This document shows, in pieces, positions 63,245-64,000 of a stretch of 64,000 nt of DNA. The notes below the pieces were generated by a model. That model saw only the letters and a list, made by a program, of their open reading frames with translations. It made no database searches and was not told the DNA's origin. Both the position numbers and the translations under genes were made by a program. Position 1 is the stretch's first letter. Every line of letters starts with the position of its first letter. The DNA comes from DATFFO01 sp963744905 (GTDB lineage: Bacteria; Actinomycetota; Acidimicrobiia; Spongiisociales; ZC4RG35): NCBI GenBank assembly GCA_963744905.1, contig CAVUUV010000003.1, forward strand, positions 930,001 through 994,000, written 5' to 3'.

Positions 63245-64000
63245 GACGGCTCGCCCCGAGGTGCCTGTCGGTAACGGTTCGTGATGGGAAGCCGGCGGTC
63301 TTTGCCAAAGGCCTTGACCGTGATCTTCACGCCCGGTGCGGCCTGGCGCCGCTTGTACTCATAGCGGTCCACCATCGAGAGGACGGTGCCCACCACATCG
63401 GGGTCGAAGCCGTCGGCGACGATCTCGTCGAAACTCATCTCGTCCTCGACGTAGCGATCCAGAATGGGGTCGAGGATCTCATATTCGGGCAGCGAGTCCG
63501 AATCCCGCTGACCCGGCCGCAGCTCGGCCGAGGGCGGTTTGGAAAGGGTGCTCTCGGGAATCACGGGGCTGGTGGTGTTCCGCCACCGGGCCAGCCGGTA
63601 GACCAGGGTCTTGAACACGTCTTTGAGCGGGGCGTAGCCCCCCACCATGTCACCGTAGAGGGTGGCGTATCCCACCGCCATCTCCGACTTGTTGCCCGTG
63701 GCTACCACCATCGGGCCGAACTTGTTGGAAACCGCCATGACGATTCCGCCCCTTATCCGGGCCTGAATGTTCTCCTCGGCCAGTCCGGGCGAAGTCCCCG
63801 AGAAGATCGGGTCCAGGACCGACAGGTAGGAGGAAAAAACGTCGTCCATCGGCACCAGGTCGAATCGGATCCCCAGGTTTTCGGCCAGGGCCCGGGCATC
63901 GTCGACCGAGTGTTTGGAGCTGTAACGGGAGGGCATGGCCAGGCCCCAGACCGAAGAGGGACCCAGGGCGTCGGCGGCGATGACCGCGGTCAGGGCGGAG
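63241..64000 (-). CDS. nadE: NAD+ synthetase, C-terminal part, cut by window end
   Basis: About 253 residues of the C-terminal synthetase domain are inside the window; the frame is open to base 64000 and beyond. It makes NAD+ from deamido-NAD, ATP and ammonia or glutamine. Clear motifs are AENIQARIRGGIVMAVSNKFG (in pieces), VATGNKSEMAVGYATLYGDMVGGYAPLKDVFK (in pieces), and ESTLSKPPSAELRPGQRDSDSLPEYEILD (in pieces). The length and the fused layout of this family suggest an N-terminal glutaminase domain, which lies outside the window. Confidence 0.93.
   Translation of the reverse strand, partial: SALTAVIAADALGPSSVWGLAMPSRYSSKHSVDDARALAENLGIRFDLVPMDDVFSSYLSVLDPIFSGTSPGLAEENIQARIRGGIVMAVSNKFGPMVVATGNKSEMAVGYATLYGDMVGGYAPLKDVFKTLVYRLARWRNTTSPVIPESTLSKPPSAELRPGQRDSDSLPEYEILDPILDRYVEDEMSFDEIVADGFDPDVVGTVLSMVDRYEYKRRQAAPGVKITVKAFGKDRRLPITNRYRQAPRGEPS

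Overview
The window is about 64 kb of GC-rich (roughly two-thirds G+C by eye) chromosomal DNA from an actinobacterium. The evidence is a WhiB-family iron-sulfur regulator (23735-24013), the actinobacterial/archaeal mismatch endonuclease NucS (27143-27811), an actinobacterial-style RpoB/RpoC pair, frequent GTG and TTG starts, and a haem-copper oxidase cluster with CtaG. A deep, non-model class such as Acidimicrobiia is my guess, not something the sequence proves. There is no rRNA, tRNA, phage, transposase or CRISPR array, and the gene content is mostly housekeeping.

Layout. 1-2773 (+): end of a corrinoid methyltransferase operon (corrinoid activator, MttB-like methyltransferase without pyrrolysine, MTHFR-like protein). 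3029-3445: PPOX flavin protein. 3574-11213 (-): rpoC and rpoB, both starting at TTG, separated by a 54-bp tandem palindromic repeat. 11446-14597 (-): orphan histidine kinase and an alpha-oxoamine-synthase-like enzyme. 14793-16478 (+): VanW protein, followed by a second copy of the palindromic repeat family. 16909-20456 (-): CoA-binding protein, MetY, Hsp20, cysteine-desulfurase-like protein. 20611-23031 (+): RimB/RimK/aspartoacylase-like cassette. 23033-24013: divergent DsbA-like gene and whiB, each behind a SigH/SigR-type promoter. 24021-29002: acyl-CoA dehydrogenase, dipeptidase, TrmL, NucS, MFS. 29113-33198: frameshifted esterase, beta-propeller/MoaD-like pair, YbaN-like protein, class II aldolase. 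33254-39522: NhaA, zinc ribbon, FAD oxidoreductase, 5'-3' exonuclease, and a coupled hypothetical/DUF2905/sulfurtransferase/hypothetical operon. 39659-41192: frameshifted sulfite-oxidase-like molybdoenzyme. 41287-43060 (+): Tag and GCS2. 43107-46248 (-): aroF-chorismate mutase behind an aromatic leader peptide and terminator, a divergent Lgt homologue, a 32-residue membrane peptide, and haem O synthase. 46339-52427 (+): thioredoxin-like lipoprotein, CtaC-D-E-F, CtaG and a small lipoprotein. 52441-54827 (-): two cupredoxin proteins and a small membrane protein. 54980-64000: penicillin-acylase family protein, hydrolase, 2Fe-2S protein, SelD, GreA, lipoprotein, M23 peptidase, class IV aminotransferase and the C-terminal part of NAD synthetase.

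How the genes fit together. The haem O synthase, caa3-type oxidase, CtaG and cupredoxins form a respiratory block with copper proteins on both sides. The aroF unit looks self-regulating: a 20-codon leader with six Phe/Tyr codons ends just before an intrinsic terminator, and competing helices can be drawn. The divergent dsbA-like/whiB pair looks like part of a thiol-oxidative stress regulon. Two genes (esterase, molybdoenzyme) carry single +1 frameshifts and are either decaying or contain base-calling errors. Three unrelated families of short palindromic intergenic repeats sit at gene ends.
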